Shown piece by piece: positions 1 through 8,975 of a DNA stretch of 64,000 nt; position 1 is the first letter of the stretch, and each line of letters starts with the position of its first letter. A program made the translations under genes and the position numbers. The DNA is from Bacteroides fragilis. GTDB taxonomy: Bacteria > Bacteroidota > Bacteroidia > Bacteroidales > DTGW01. The stretch spans positions 1 through 64,000 of the forward strand of contig CAMDBI010000009.1 of assembly GCA_945889005.1 (NCBI GenBank). The letters run 5' to 3'. The notes beneath the pieces were generated by a model. It saw only the letters and a program-made list of their open reading frames with translations. It was not told the DNA's origin and did not search any database.

Positions 1-101
1 TTGGTTATCTTAGCTGCCATAAAAGATAGTGTTGCTCACCTCAATGGTGATGTGTGTTTTTGTTTGTTTTACACCTCTAAGATACTCATTAATAATATAT
101 T

Positions 102-126
102 AAGCAAGCTATCTTTTGCTTTTTTT
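102..126 (+). terminator. Possible intrinsic terminator upstream of the helicase genes
   Basis: A 6-bp stem (AAGCAA at 102-107 with TTGCTT at 116-121) and an 8-nt loop are followed by a run of T. It probably ends a transcript entering from the left edge. No gene is recognisable in positions 1-101, although one frame stays open to about 145. Confidence 0.4.
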
Positions 127-154
127 AGTTTAAATCACTCAATTTAGGAATTAA

Positions 155-187
155 TTTGTTTTTACACAATACTTTCGCTTACCTTTG
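155..187 (+). promoter_or_regulatory. Bacteroidota-type promoter of the DEAD-box helicase gene
   Basis: TACCTTTG at 180-187 fits the -7 consensus TAnnTTTG, and TTTG at 155-158 fits the -33 box, with a 21-bp spacer. The -7 box covers the in-frame TTG at 185, so that codon cannot be the translation start. This points to the TTG at 212. Confidence 0.65.
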
Positions 188-211
188 TTCACAAATTTTA
201 ATAAAACACAT

Positions 212-1330
212 TTGAAAACATTCTCATCATTAGGCGTTTCCGACACATTTATAAAAGCGCTTCAGGAAAACAACATAGTAACACCCACCGAAATACAAGA
301 AAAAGCGATACCCTTTTTAATACAAAGTGGAACTGATTTTATAGGACAAGCACAAACAGGAACGGGCAAAACAGCAGCTTTTGGACTTCCTCTTTTGCAA
401 GCAATAGATCCCGATTTGAATGCTATTCAGGCATTGATACTTTCGCCCACCCGCGAATTGGGACAACAAATTGCCAAGCAATTGTTTCGTTTTACAAAAT
501 ACGTACCCAAGAAAATATTTGTCGAATCGGTTTATGGAGGAGCCTATATCGAAGACCAAATCAATGCTTTGAAACGCCCAACTCATATTGTAGTAGCCAC
601 TCCGGGTCGTTTGATCGATTTGTTGGAAAAAAAAGCCCTCACTATTAGCAACGTAAAAACCATAGTACTCGACGAAGCCGACGAAATGCTCAGTATGGGA
701 TTTAAACATGAACTCGACAGCATACTTCGTCAGACCAATGGGAAAAGGGCTACCTGGTTGTTTTCGGCAACCATGCCACAGGAAATAAAGTCAATTATTA
801 AAACCTATATGTCGCCCCACGCATTCAGAATTGAAGTGGGTAAAATGCAGGTAATAAACAAAAACATTGAACATCAATACGTTGTTTGTGGATCGGAAGA
901 AAAAGCAAGTATATTATTTCATTTTATCAAAACTCAGGGCGACAACCGGGGCATTATATTTTGTAGAACCAAAGCCGGAGCACAAAACCTAGCCAATCAA
1001 TTTGAAGAAAAAAAGATTGCAGGCGCTGCCATACATGGCGATTTGATGCAAAAAGAACGAGACAAAGTAATGAGGGCTTTTAAAAACAAAAAGTTAAAAA
1101 TACTGATCGCTACCGATCTTGCAGCACGTGGAATAGATGTCGAGAATTTGGCATACGTATTACACTTGCAGCAACCCGACAAAGACGAATATTATACCCA
1201 TAGAAGCGGACGTACAGCTAGAGCCGGAACAAAAGGTTTATCGATTAGTTTAGTTACTCCGTCGGAGCTTGTAGGCTTGAAAAGCCTTTCTCAAAAACTG
1301 GGTTTTCCGCTAAACGAAATAAAACGATAG
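212..1330 (+). CDS. DEAD-box ATP-dependent RNA helicase
   Basis: This is a cytoplasmic SF2 RNA helicase that would remodel RNA or RNP structures, for example in ribosome assembly or cold adaptation. The Q motif region (PTEIQ), motif I (AQTGTGKT), Ia (PTRELGQQ), Ib (TPGR), II (DEAD), III (SAT), V (ATDLAARGID) and VI (HRSGRTARAG) are all visible in order. At about 370 residues it is essentially just the two RecA lobes, without the basic C-terminal tail of larger family members. The reading frame is open from a TTG at 185, but that codon lies in the promoter -7 box. The TTG at 212, which gives a product beginning (M)KTFSSLGVSD, fits family N-termini better. The next gene follows after 12 bp and is probably co-transcribed. 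Confidence 0.9.
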   Translation: MKTFSSLGVSDTFIKALQENNIVTPTEIQEKAIPFLIQSGTDFIGQAQTGTGKTAAFGLPLLQAIDPDLNAIQALILSPTRELGQQIAKQLFRFTKYVPKKIFVESVYGGAYIEDQINALKRPTHIVVATPGRLIDLLEKKALTISNVKTIVLDEADEMLSMGFKHELDSILRQTNGKRATWLFSATMPQEIKSIIKTYMSPHAFRIEVGKMQVINKNIEHQYVVCGSEEKASILFHFIKTQGDNRGIIFCRTKAGAQNLANQFEEKKIAGAAIHGDLMQKERDKVMRAFKNKKLKILIATDLAARGIDVENLAYVLHLQQPDKDEYYTHRSGRTARAGTKGLSISLVTPSELVGLKSLSQKLGFPLNEIKR

Positions 1331-1342
1331 GAGGATTGTTTG

Positions 1343-3118
1343 ATGGAACTAACCACCGAACAAATGGAAATAATCAATTCGATTGGAAACATCAAGATAA
1401 ATGCAGTTGCAGGCTCGGGCAAGACCACAACTCTTATCGAATATGCCAAAGCCCGACCGTCGAACAGCAAAATACTATACCTCGCTTTCAACAAATCGGT
1501 AAAACTAGAAGCCGCACGAAAATTTTCTGAAAAAGGACTGCACAATGTTAAAGTAGAAACAGCACATTCGTTGGCATACCGACATATAGTAGTAAAATAT
1601 GGTTACAAAGTAAACGCTCATGAATACAAAACACACGAAGTAGCCGAATTGCTCGGCTTGCAAGCCAAAGGCGAGAAACACGCTCAATACATTGTAGCCA
1701 ATCACATCAACCGATTTATTGCCTATTTTTGCAATAGCAACAAGCCCAAAGTACAAGACCTAGACTACCGCCAAGTACTTAGCGACCCAAAAGCACTTGA
1801 ATTTGTTTCGAAATATTACGAATACATCGAAAACCAAACAAGACTCCTGCTCAAGAAAATGAACGATGGTGAACTGCCGGTTACACACGATTTCTATCTT
1901 AAAAAATTTCAACTTTCGAACCCCAACTTGCCTTTCGACTATATTCTTTTCGACGAGGGACAAGATGCCTCGCCTGCCATGCTCGATGTGTTTCTCAAAC
2001 AACGAGCTACCAAGGTTATAGTAGGCGATACCCATCAACAAATATACGGTTGGCGCTATGCCGTCAATTCGCTCGAACAAACCGATTTTCGTATTTTTAA
2101 CCTCTCGTCGAGTTTTCGGTTTAGCGACGATATTGCCAAATTGGCAATAGAAGTTGTAAACTGGAAAAAACATATAGCCGATGAACCCCAAATAAAAATA
2201 GTCGGAAAAGGAAATTCCAAAGAGCGCAAGATGAAAGCAGTACTAGCGCGTACCAACCTTGGTTTGCTATTGAAAGCCATCGAATACACGCAAGAACGCG
2301 ACAACGTGCAACGAATATATTTCGAAGGAAATATAAATTCTTACACCTACGCCGACGATGGCGCATCGCTCTACGATGTATTGAATCTTTACAATGGAAA
2401 CCGTCGATTGGTAAGAGACAAACTCATAGCAAATATGAAAGACCTCTATGAGCTAGAAGACTATATTAAAAAAACTGACGATGTGCAACTCTCTATGATG
2501 GTCGAGATTGTAAAGGAATATGGAAATGAAATTCCCGGTATCATTAAGAATATCAAAGACAAACATGTCGTGAACGACGATAGAGGAAAAGCTGATATTA
2601 TTTTTTCGACCGTACACAGAAGTAAAGGCATGGAATACGATACTGTTCAACTGGTTAACGATTTCATTACTGAAAAGAAAATTCAAAAGATAAAAGAAGA
2701 AAAAAAGGAATGGGATTTAAACAAGCTCAATGAAGAAATAAACCTTTTGTATGTAGCTATAACCCGAACAAAAAATAGTCTATTTATACCCGAAGCACTT
2801 GTTCCTATTGGAATTGCAGCATCGGCTCAAATACACATCGTCAAAGCTCCAGTACAAGATACAAAAGAATACGATAAACAAAACACGAAGCAATCAAAAC
2901 TTACTAATCAGTCTAAAGATAAAAGCTATAGGGTCGAAGAAGAACGTCAAAAGTACAGAGATGCTTACCAACCTTGGACCGACGAATTGGACGAAGAGCT
3001 AACCATCATGTATTGCGAAGGAGCAAGTGTGAAAGACCTCGCGATACATTTTGGTCGCACGTCTGGTTCTATAAGATCGAGAATAAAAAAACTTGAACTG
3101 GAAGACTTGTATGGATAG
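1343..3118 (+). CDS. UvrD/Rep-type superfamily 1 DNA helicase with C-terminal HTH-like domain
   Basis: Motifs of an SF1A DNA helicase are clear: Walker A AVAGSGKTT near residues 21-29, a Walker B variant DEGQD near 204, QQIYGWR, motif V/VI-like HRSKGMEYD near 423 and LYVAITRTK near 470. It would unwind or translocate on DNA using ATP. The architecture resembles the UvrD-like F-box-helicase/Dda group more than RecBCD, and no nuclease domain is visible. Residues from about 535 to the end form a small SANT/Myb- or HTH-like domain (PWTDELDEELTIMY, then RTSGSIRSRIKKL), an unusual addition suggesting DNA binding. I chose ATG 1343 because an AGGAGGA Shine-Dalgarno at 1329-1335, overlapping the upstream stop, sits 7 bases before it. 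Such a strong SD is unusual in Bacteroidota. Confidence 0.85.
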   Translation: MELTTEQMEIINSIGNIKINAVAGSGKTTTLIEYAKARPSNSKILYLAFNKSVKLEAARKFSEKGLHNVKVETAHSLAYRHIVVKYGYKVNAHEYKTHEVAELLGLQAKGEKHAQYIVANHINRFIAYFCNSNKPKVQDLDYRQVLSDPKALEFVSKYYEYIENQTRLLLKKMNDGELPVTHDFYLKKFQLSNPNLPFDYILFDEGQDASPAMLDVFLKQRATKVIVGDTHQQIYGWRYAVNSLEQTDFRIFNLSSSFRFSDDIAKLAIEVVNWKKHIADEPQIKIVGKGNSKERKMKAVLARTNLGLLLKAIEYTQERDNVQRIYFEGNINSYTYADDGASLYDVLNLYNGNRRLVRDKLIANMKDLYELEDYIKKTDDVQLSMMVEIVKEYGNEIPGIIKNIKDKHVVNDDRGKADIIFSTVHRSKGMEYDTVQLVNDFITEKKIQKIKEEKKEWDLNKLNEEINLLYVAITRTKNSLFIPEALVPIGIAASAQIHIVKAPVQDTKEYDKQNTKQSKLTNQSKDKSYRVEEERQKYRDAYQPWTDELDEELTIMYCEGASVKDLAIHFGRTSGSIRSRIKKLELEDLYG

Positions 3119-3129
3119 TTGATAAAGCA

Positions 3130-4494
3130 CTACCACATAGGAAATTTATTAAAAACTAAGCTTTCAAGATTTCCAATATTTATATTTTGCTCCATTGCAT
3201 GAAGTTCTATACAAGTTTTTCGAACATCAGATATTGTACTCTCATTCGTATTTTGAGTTTTTACTAAAAATTCGGCAAAATACCAAACACCAGTCAGCAA
3301 AGCATTCGTTCGGTATGAATTTAACCACATAAACTCTTTCAGTTTTAGCGATATATATCTATCCAATGACTTTTTGTCGAGAACAAAGTAATTGTCGTTT
3401 GAAACTATTTTTTCATCAAGAATAAACCAAAAATAAGCATTTAGTTCAAAACAAATTAAAAAAGCTGAAACCCAATCTTTTTTTAGGTCATGGAATAAAT
3501 GCCACTGAAATTTTTTCAGAAAATCGGAATAAGCAGAGTTGCGTTCGTTTTTAATTTTCAAATTACATGAAAATATTCCAGCATCAGCAAAGTATGAAGA
3601 GTGTTCAGTTTTCCAATATTCTTCTTGTAAAAATTGTTCTTTTATTTTAACATCTACACTATCCTTTATTTCATTACAAAATTGAGAATATTCAGCGTCT
3701 GTTTGGTTCGGGCCAATATATTTTCCTTCAATATGATACATCAAAGGGGTTAATATTTCATACCCATCTAAAATATTGTATGAATCAACAACTCTTTTAT
3801 GAATTTTTTTAATAAAAGGCACCAACAATGCCGACTCACCTTTTACAGCTAAAATATTCAACATTTCAAACATTTTATCAAGAAACGCCTCGGGATAAAG
3901 TTCAAAATTGACGAGCAACGACGGAATTTCGTTTAAGTTTCCATTGATTATTGAATAATATATTAAATCAGAATCGTGGTAGCCAAACATACGCTGGTAC
4001 ACATCTGGGAAACGCTTACGGAACAACATTAAAAAGTTTAATAATTCATCGTTCAAGCCTTGTTTCACACAATTGGTCTTCAAATCTAATAAATATTCAT
4101 CCTCGAAACCCCATGCCGGCACAAGACTTGGATACTCATCCATGAACTGTTCGGCTGCTTTTAATATTTCTATTGGTTTTTTAATCTTTTCAATTTTCTT
4201 ATACCAATTTTCAATAAAAGCTTCATCTTCAGCAGAAACTTCCGGAAAAGGCAGACCAACCTCAACCGAAGTAGCATCGTTCCAATTATCGGAATCCGAA
4301 TCTTCGCCAAATACACCATCGTAAGCACCATACGAACGAATCATTTCAGTGTCTGGTTCAATTTCGTGCGAAAAGAAATCGTCATTGTGCTTATGCAAAG
4401 CTGCTTCACTCGCTTGATCAGCAACCAAGCAACATTTCTTGTATTTTTTGCCACTTCCACAGTGACAAGGGTCGTTTCTTTCAATTTTACTCAT
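3130..4494 (-). CDS. SEC-C zinc-motif protein of unknown function
   Basis: The N-terminus is a textbook SEC-C zinc motif (C10-x-C12-x8-C21-C22, in NDPCHCGSGKKYKKCC), the module found at the C-terminus of SecA and in many accessory proteins. The remaining 430 residues are acidic, helix-rich and unfamiliar, and no enzyme motif was recognised. The gene faces the upstream helicase gene tail to tail, with only 11 bp between the stops. It lies on the same strand as the unknown protein at 4578-6287 and RhuM at 6309-7298, and may be the last gene of that accessory group. SEC-C proteins are common in defence and accessory islands, but no function is inferred from that alone. Confidence 0.7.
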   Translation of the reverse strand: MSKIERNDPCHCGSGKKYKKCCLVADQASEAALHKHNDDFFSHEIEPDTEMIRSYGAYDGVFGEDSDSDNWNDATSVEVGLPFPEVSAEDEAFIENWYKKIEKIKKPIEILKAAEQFMDEYPSLVPAWGFEDEYLLDLKTNCVKQGLNDELLNFLMLFRKRFPDVYQRMFGYHDSDLIYYSIINGNLNEIPSLLVNFELYPEAFLDKMFEMLNILAVKGESALLVPFIKKIHKRVVDSYNILDGYEILTPLMYHIEGKYIGPNQTDAEYSQFCNEIKDSVDVKIKEQFLQEEYWKTEHSSYFADAGIFSCNLKIKNERNSAYSDFLKKFQWHLFHDLKKDWVSAFLICFELNAYFWFILDEKIVSNDNYFVLDKKSLDRYISLKLKEFMWLNSYRTNALLTGVWYFAEFLVKTQNTNESTISDVRKTCIELHAMEQNINIGNLESLVFNKFPMW

Positions 4495-4577
4495 TTTGTA
4501 TTGATATTTAGGTATATATAAGTATTTAATTGTATTGTTTATTCAAACTTATTTCATCAAAGTGGTCTTGTTTTTCA

Positions 4578-6287
4578 TTAATGTAACAAATCATATATTC
4601 CTCCACTTCGCCATTTTTCCCATAAGTTACAATCCTGAACTATTTGAAGTCTGATAAACCCAAGCCCAGCATCATATATTCTAGTTGAGACCAATAAGCG
4701 CAGCATAAACAATACACTTTTATCGTTTTCTGCGTTTAACCACTCTATAAAATTTGGAGATACTGGTAATCTTTTTTCTATCAGATAGTAATAAATATTT
4801 TTGATAATTGTATCCTTAGATTCAGATTGAATATTTTGAATAGCTTTTTTGTTTTCATCTTTTGAAATAATACTAGAAAGTACCTCGTGTAACTTATTGA
4901 TAATAACATCCATATTTAACAAAGCGGTATTTATTTTTGCTGCTTTTTCAACGATGAATCGACTGTGTTCGGGGTATTGTGAAGTGTATATATCTATTTT
5001 ATTATCAAGAATTTCATTATCGGTTGATTTATTGACTATATTGCTTTGGATATTATTTTCAAATTTATTTAAAGACTCTGTCAACTTGCTAAATTTATCA
5101 TGGTTGTTTTCTATCCAATTATCAATAATTTCTTTGTATTTATTGCCATTTTTGGGGTCGAAGTACATAAAAGCCTCAAATAGAATTTCTTTATTTGTTG
5201 AAATAGGACAAATATCGACCCTGTAGCCCGACATTCGAAAGATAGAACCCATTAAGTCTTCGTTACCAGTTTCTATTGCTCGTTTATTGGTATATAGTTT
5301 CTCCAATTCTTCACGCATTTGAGGTGTCCAGAGGATAAAATCGTTGAGCAGCTTTTCCAGTAAATTATCGAGCTTGTATTTTTCAATTTTTTGCTGTTGA
5401 TATTCTGTAGGATTATTATTAGCAAGAAATCTTTTGCTTGCATCTACTATATTTAGTACACTTTCAAGGTCTTTGGTTGCTGCAATCCAGGCATCAAGCA
5501 CATCGGAAAAACCAAACGTACCAAATGTATATGTAGCCAATACTTCAGAATAAAACTCAAACGCAGCTTGGTAACCAATATTTTCGATAGCAAAAACCAT
5601 ATTTTGGTAAAATTGCTTTCTGAAAAGGTTTTCCATTCGTTCTACTGCATGTTTTTTACTTTCGCATGAGTCAATAAATGAATCGAGTAATCTAACTTTG
5701 TCAAAATAAATGGGTATTTCGTAGTGTTCATTCAATTGAAAATTAAGCCAGTTCAGTGTTTGGGTTATATCCTGTTGCTCTTGTTCCAATGCAATCATAA
5801 ATACACGTCCGGGAAGTTCATTTTCGAGCATTATTCCTATAGCTAGAATTGCATATTTATAAATGGCTCCATTCGTGTCAATCGCGTAACTTCCAATATG
5901 CTTGCCATTGGCATTAGGTAAAGTACCATCATCGTGAAATGCTTGTGAAGGATACCATGTTATAGGTTTTAAAGTATCTTTTTCTGAACCATAGAAATTT
6001 TTTTCAAGGTTTTTTTCAAAAAGCTTAAAAAAACACACCGTATTTCCCGCTGTATAGCTTTGAGTATCGCCATAAAATGAAATGTTTTCATCATCAGTTC
6101 CTTTATTGCGATATAAGTCGGAGTATTCAATCTCTAAATCAGACGAATTGTCAGGATTCCAAAAATCTATCGATTCAATTCGTTTTAATTGCAATGGAAA
6201 GGCTTCTGTAATAGCTTCAATCTTTTTGTAAACGGAAGCCCATTCATGAGGTTTAATAGCCGATATTTTGAAAAAAAGCTGAATCAT
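4578..6287 (-). CDS. Hypothetical protein (569 aa), accessory region
   Basis: I do not recognise this protein. It has no signal peptide or membrane segment and is predicted to be soluble. The first 190 residues look alpha/beta (YGDTQSYTAGNTVCFFKLF, then KPITWYPSQAFHDDG). The rest is strongly helical with charged Lys/Glu/Asn-rich stretches and no classical NTPase or nuclease motif. It starts 21 bp after the RhuM gene stop on the same strand, so the two are probably co-transcribed. The ATG at 6287 is used. Its position between RhuM and the SEC-C gene, just outside an integrated element at mnmE, suggests cargo from an older island or a variable locus. Confidence 0.55.
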   Translation of the reverse strand: MIQLFFKISAIKPHEWASVYKKIEAITEAFPLQLKRIESIDFWNPDNSSDLEIEYSDLYRNKGTDDENISFYGDTQSYTAGNTVCFFKLFEKNLEKNFYGSEKDTLKPITWYPSQAFHDDGTLPNANGKHIGSYAIDTNGAIYKYAILAIGIMLENELPGRVFMIALEQEQQDITQTLNWLNFQLNEHYEIPIYFDKVRLLDSFIDSCESKKHAVERMENLFRKQFYQNMVFAIENIGYQAAFEFYSEVLATYTFGTFGFSDVLDAWIAATKDLESVLNIVDASKRFLANNNPTEYQQQKIEKYKLDNLLEKLLNDFILWTPQMREELEKLYTNKRAIETGNEDLMGSIFRMSGYRVDICPISTNKEILFEAFMYFDPKNGNKYKEIIDNWIENNHDKFSKLTESLNKFENNIQSNIVNKSTDNEILDNKIDIYTSQYPEHSRFIVEKAAKINTALLNMDVIINKLHEVLSSIISKDENKKAIQNIQSESKDTIIKNIYYYLIEKRLPVSPNFIEWLNAENDKSVLFMLRLLVSTRIYDAGLGFIRLQIVQDCNLWEKWRSGGIYDLLH

Positions 6288-6308
6288 TTGAAATTTATTG
6301 AGTTTTGT

Positions 6309-7298
6309 TTATTTCTTCAGTTTTTTTATATCCTCCTCAATCTCTTTCAAACTCGCTTCTATAGAGAGTTTCTTTTGTTTCTCTTTGAACTTTTCATATT
6401 CGGCCCCCGACTTATCTAAAGCCATTTGGTGGCTTATTTTACCTGCATGGTCGAGTAATTCACGACCGTTGAGCTGGAGAATGGAATCGAGTCGTTGAAT
6501 CCAATCTTTCATGTACATGGGGGTATGCTGTTGTGCCATGGTTTCGGCAAAAGCAAGGTATTGTTCTACCAAAAGCCCCAACAGCTTTATTTCGTCTTCG
6601 GCAAGGTAATTTTTGGCTACACTTACATCTGCTTTCTTAATGCTTGCAGCCGTTTTCTTATCAAAAGACTGCATACCGAGCAATGGCAAAGTAGCATCAA
6701 CACGCCTGTACACCAATTCGGCGGCAGTTTGTTGGCTAATTGCCCATAGTAGTTTATTTTGTACTACTTTAAAGAAAGTAATAGTCTTTTCGTCGTTGGC
6801 ATCGTAATCGATGCTGGTTGAATAAATATCTTTGATTTTTTGGTAAAAAAAGCGTTCGGATATTCGAATTTCTCTGATACGTTCTTGTAGTTCAGAGAAG
6901 TAGTTCATTGAGTTGCCCGACTTGAAACGTTCATCGTTCAATGCAAAACCCTTTACAATGTATTCTTTGAGCCTTTGGGTAGCCCAAATTCGAAATTGAG
7001 TTCCTTGTTGTGATTTTACACGGTAGCCAACGGAAATAATGACATCGAGGTTGTAGTAATTGACATCGTATGATTTGCCATCGGAAGCAGTTGTCCGGAA
7101 ATTCCGGACAACTGAGCTTTCATTCAGTTCCCCTTCTTTAAATATATTGCTAATATGCTCGGAAATAGTACGTTTGTCCTTATTAAAAAGCATTCCCATT
7201 TGAGCCTGTGTGAGCCAAACAGTTTCTTGTTCGAGGCGTACATCAATTTTTATGCTGCCTTCGGAATTTTGATACAAGAGAATTTCGCCTGTGTTCAT
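6309..7298 (-). CDS. RhuM family protein, copy 1 (outside the left att site)
   Basis: This is a member of the RhuM family, named from a Salmonella pathogenicity-island gene. Family members recur beside type I restriction genes and in accessory islands, and the biochemical role is unknown. The N-terminus (TVWLTQAQMGMLF ... RTISEHISNIF, residues about 27-53) is an HTH/winged-helix-like segment. Residues 62-125 carry the conserved core (VVRNFRTTASDGKSYDVNYYNLDVIISVGYRV). The C-terminal third is helical and charged. It is about 90% identical to the RhuM at 14455-15453, and roughly a third of the substitutions fall in residues 34-60. It ends 21 bp before the unknown 569-aa gene and starts about 55 bp from the left direct repeat of the element. 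Confidence 0.85.
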   Translation of the reverse strand: MNTGEILLYQNSEGSIKIDVRLEQETVWLTQAQMGMLFNKDKRTISEHISNIFKEGELNESSVVRNFRTTASDGKSYDVNYYNLDVIISVGYRVKSQQGTQFRIWATQRLKEYIVKGFALNDERFKSGNSMNYFSELQERIREIRISERFFYQKIKDIYSTSIDYDANDEKTITFFKVVQNKLLWAISQQTAAELVYRRVDATLPLLGMQSFDKKTAASIKKADVSVAKNYLAEDEIKLLGLLVEQYLAFAETMAQQHTPMYMKDWIQRLDSILQLNGRELLDHAGKISHQMALDKSGAEYEKFKEKQKKLSIEASLKEIEEDIKKLKK

Positions 7299-7351
7299 GT
7301 AAATTCTTTTATTAAATTGTTTCTTTTGTCAATTAACAATTTTACAACAAT

Positions 7352-7370
7352 TTTATTTTCCGATACAGAA
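7352..7370. other. Left attachment-site direct repeat
   Basis: The 19-bp sequence TTTATTTTCCGATACAGAA matches 33564-33582 at 18 of 19 positions. On the minus strand it reads as the last codons of mnmE (Phe-Cys-Ile-Gly-Lys-stop) with AAA for the Lys codon instead of AAG. This is the signature of integration into a gene's 3' end, with the target duplicated at the far side. Confidence 0.8.
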
Positions 7371-7408
7371 TATAAACCAATATTGATTATCTGTTACTTA
7401 TAGGAATT

Positions 7409-7430
7409 GGGCAACAAATAGGCAACAAAA
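7409..7430 (+). repeat. Left-end GGCAACAAA repeats (candidate integrase arm sites)
   Basis: Two adjacent copies, GGGCAACAAATA at 7409-7420 and GGCAACAAAA at 7421-7430, lie 39 bp inside the left att repeat. The same motif occurs three times at the right end. Tyrosine integrases commonly bind such arm repeats; that role here is inferred. Confidence 0.55.
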
Positions 7431-7493
7431 GTTTAAATACTAAATGAAAACTGGTGGTAAAGATAGGAAAAAAGGGAGGGAATTTTAAAAAGT

Positions 7494-7515
7494 AAAACCG
7501 CCTCCAGGATGGAAG
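7494..7515 (-). terminator. Intrinsic terminator after the DUF6266 gene
   Basis: On the minus strand AAACCGCTTCC pairs with GGAGGCGGTTT around a short loop (one mismatch), followed by TTTTACTTTTT. It lies 30 bp beyond the stop of the 7545-8186 gene. Confidence 0.75.
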
Positions 7516-7544
7516 CGGTTTGTACCGAAAGAATCAATCCAATA

Positions 7545-8186
7545 TTAAGCAACTTCAACACTGCCAATGTAACGACTGTTTGAAACTTCTTTGCCATCAG
7601 CACTAATAAAAGCGATAAAGGCGTAAACAGTATCACCAGAATACTGGTTTGGAACTGTTAAGGTGTGAGCACCTGCACTGCGTGGCGAACCATCAGTTAC
7701 ATAAACCGCTTCGTTTCTGGTTGGATTGTAAGCCAGTACCATTGCACGGTCGGTAGGTCTTGCATTACCATCAATTGAGTTATCAACCCAGTTGAATTGA
7801 AGCACACCAGTCAAATCAGAACCAACTGTCGGGTTCAATGCTGCGGTTAAACCTCCTCTACTGATTAGAGCTGCCTCAAAATCAATAATAAAGTCGGGAT
7901 AATCGCCGATAATTGCGTTTTGTACATTGTACGACATCGCACTGTTAAACTCGGTCATTTTAACCGCATAATTGCGAAATCCGACCTTTAAGAAGCCCCT
8001 GAGAGGTTGCAAGAAACCTAACACAGTTGAGAACTTTGTACGTTGGTCAACCTGACCAGCCGTTTGAGGATTGGCTACACTTGCAGGTTTTACCCTCATG
8101 TAGTCGATTCCTTTCCAGTTTCCCCCGATAACGTTACCAACTTTACCAGAGAAACCGCCTAAGATACCTTGAGAAATTTTTCCCAT
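7545..8186 (-). CDS. DUF6266 family protein
   Basis: I recognise the N-terminal signature (MGKISQGILGGFSGKVGNVIGGNW, given here by its key residues GKISQGILGGFSGKVG) of the DUF6266 family. This is a Bacteroidota-specific family of about 210 residues that often lies in conjugative or integrative elements, and its function is unknown. The Gly-rich start is followed by a mixed alpha/beta body and a C-terminal half that looks like a fibronectin-III or Ig-type beta-sandwich (LQFNWVDNS, AMVLAYNPTRNEAVYVTDG, YAFIAFISADGKEVSNSRYIG). No signal peptide is visible. It is the leftmost gene of the element and has its own terminator. The upstream 230 bp to the next gene hold no other gene. Confidence 0.75.
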   Translation of the reverse strand: MGKISQGILGGFSGKVGNVIGGNWKGIDYMRVKPASVANPQTAGQVDQRTKFSTVLGFLQPLRGFLKVGFRNYAVKMTEFNSAMSYNVQNAIIGDYPDFIIDFEAALISRGGLTAALNPTVGSDLTGVLQFNWVDNSIDGNARPTDRAMVLAYNPTRNEAVYVTDGSPRSAGAHTLTVPNQYSGDTVYAFIAFISADGKEVSNSRYIGSVEVA

Positions 8187-8400
8187 TTTTCTACGATTTT
8201 AAATTAAACAATTCGGTTTTCGCTTGGACTTGGCACGGAGGAAATACGGCTTTGTCCTTGCTTTACGATGGAAAAATATATCAAATCTTATGCTTTTGTA
8301 TATAATTGGTTTCTAATGCAGTTAGTCGCTTTATTTTGCATAATTCAGGGCTAATATTTGGCGTGTCAGTATGTCAAAATGGGAAGCGAAGGAAGAAAGA

Positions 8401-8417
8401 AGCGGAAAAATTCCGCT
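8401..8417 (-). terminator. Hairpin at the stop codon of the 140-aa gene
   Basis: AGCGGAA and TTCCGCT form a 7-bp perfect stem with a 3-nt loop, overlapping the stop at 8416-8418. It is followed on the minus strand by the pyrimidine-rich TCTTTCTTCC. It is a plausible terminator without a perfect T-run. Confidence 0.5.
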
Positions 8418-8838
8418 ACCTTCTTCGGTACTTGTAGAAAATTGCTTTTCGGGCTTCTTCAATTAGTTTCAGGTTCTCGTGAAACTGCTTTTCTTTTAGT
8501 TCAAGTAGCTTCAAAATTTCAATGTTTTTCTGAAACTGGTTGATATTGGCTTTGGCTTCTACTTCCCCAGCTAAAATGCAGTTTCTTAAATCCCTGATGC
8601 TGATAAATGGGATAACTGAACCACGCAAAAAAGGATGAAAAGATTTTGAACGCCAAAGTCCGAAAAGAAGCCAGTAATAAAAATCTCGTTCGTTTTCGGA
8701 ATCCGAAGTAAAAACAAAACTGTTCGGACAAGGGATTTGAAGCGGTTTTCCGCTGTTCATTCCCTTGTTTAAGATGTAGAAATGTGGTTTGGAAAGTTGA
8801 TTACTTCCGCAATTGGATTTGATAATGTAAGTATTCAT
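8416..8838 (-). CDS. DUF6943-like small protein of integrative elements
   Basis: A 140-residue soluble protein. Features such as PHFYILNKGMNSGKPLQIPCPNSFV, given by the short cores YILNKGMNSGKP and CPNSFV, followed by FYYWLLFGLWRS and FLRGSVIPFI, match a family I associate with Bacteroidota conjugative transposons (DUF6943). The family name is from memory and unverified. The C-terminal 50 residues are a charged coiled-coil-like helix (EAKANINQFQKNIEILKLLELKEKQ). No function is known. It sits between DUF6266 and the long non-coding stretch at the element's left end, which supports an element-backbone role rather than cargo. Confidence 0.6.
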   Translation of the reverse strand: MNTYIIKSNCGSNQLSKPHFYILNKGMNSGKPLQIPCPNSFVFTSDSENERDFYYWLLFGLWRSKSFHPFLRGSVIPFISIRDLRNCILAGEVEAKANINQFQKNIEILKLLELKEKQFHENLKLIEEARKAIFYKYRRR

Positions 8839-8975
8839 AGTACGGGCGTTAAAAGTTAAGCTTCGCTTCGCTCCGCACTATTATTTTCACAAAGAAGAAA
8901 GAAAAAAAACGAGAAAAAAAAGAAAAAAGAAAGCCTTGTATCAGGCGGGCTGAGGGGTTTTGTCAAGGTTTTTTG

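Noticed and set aside
1-145. Open frame at the left edge of the window
   Set aside because: It is Leu/Phe/Ser-rich without recognisable motif and runs through a terminator-like hairpin, so it is probably non-coding.
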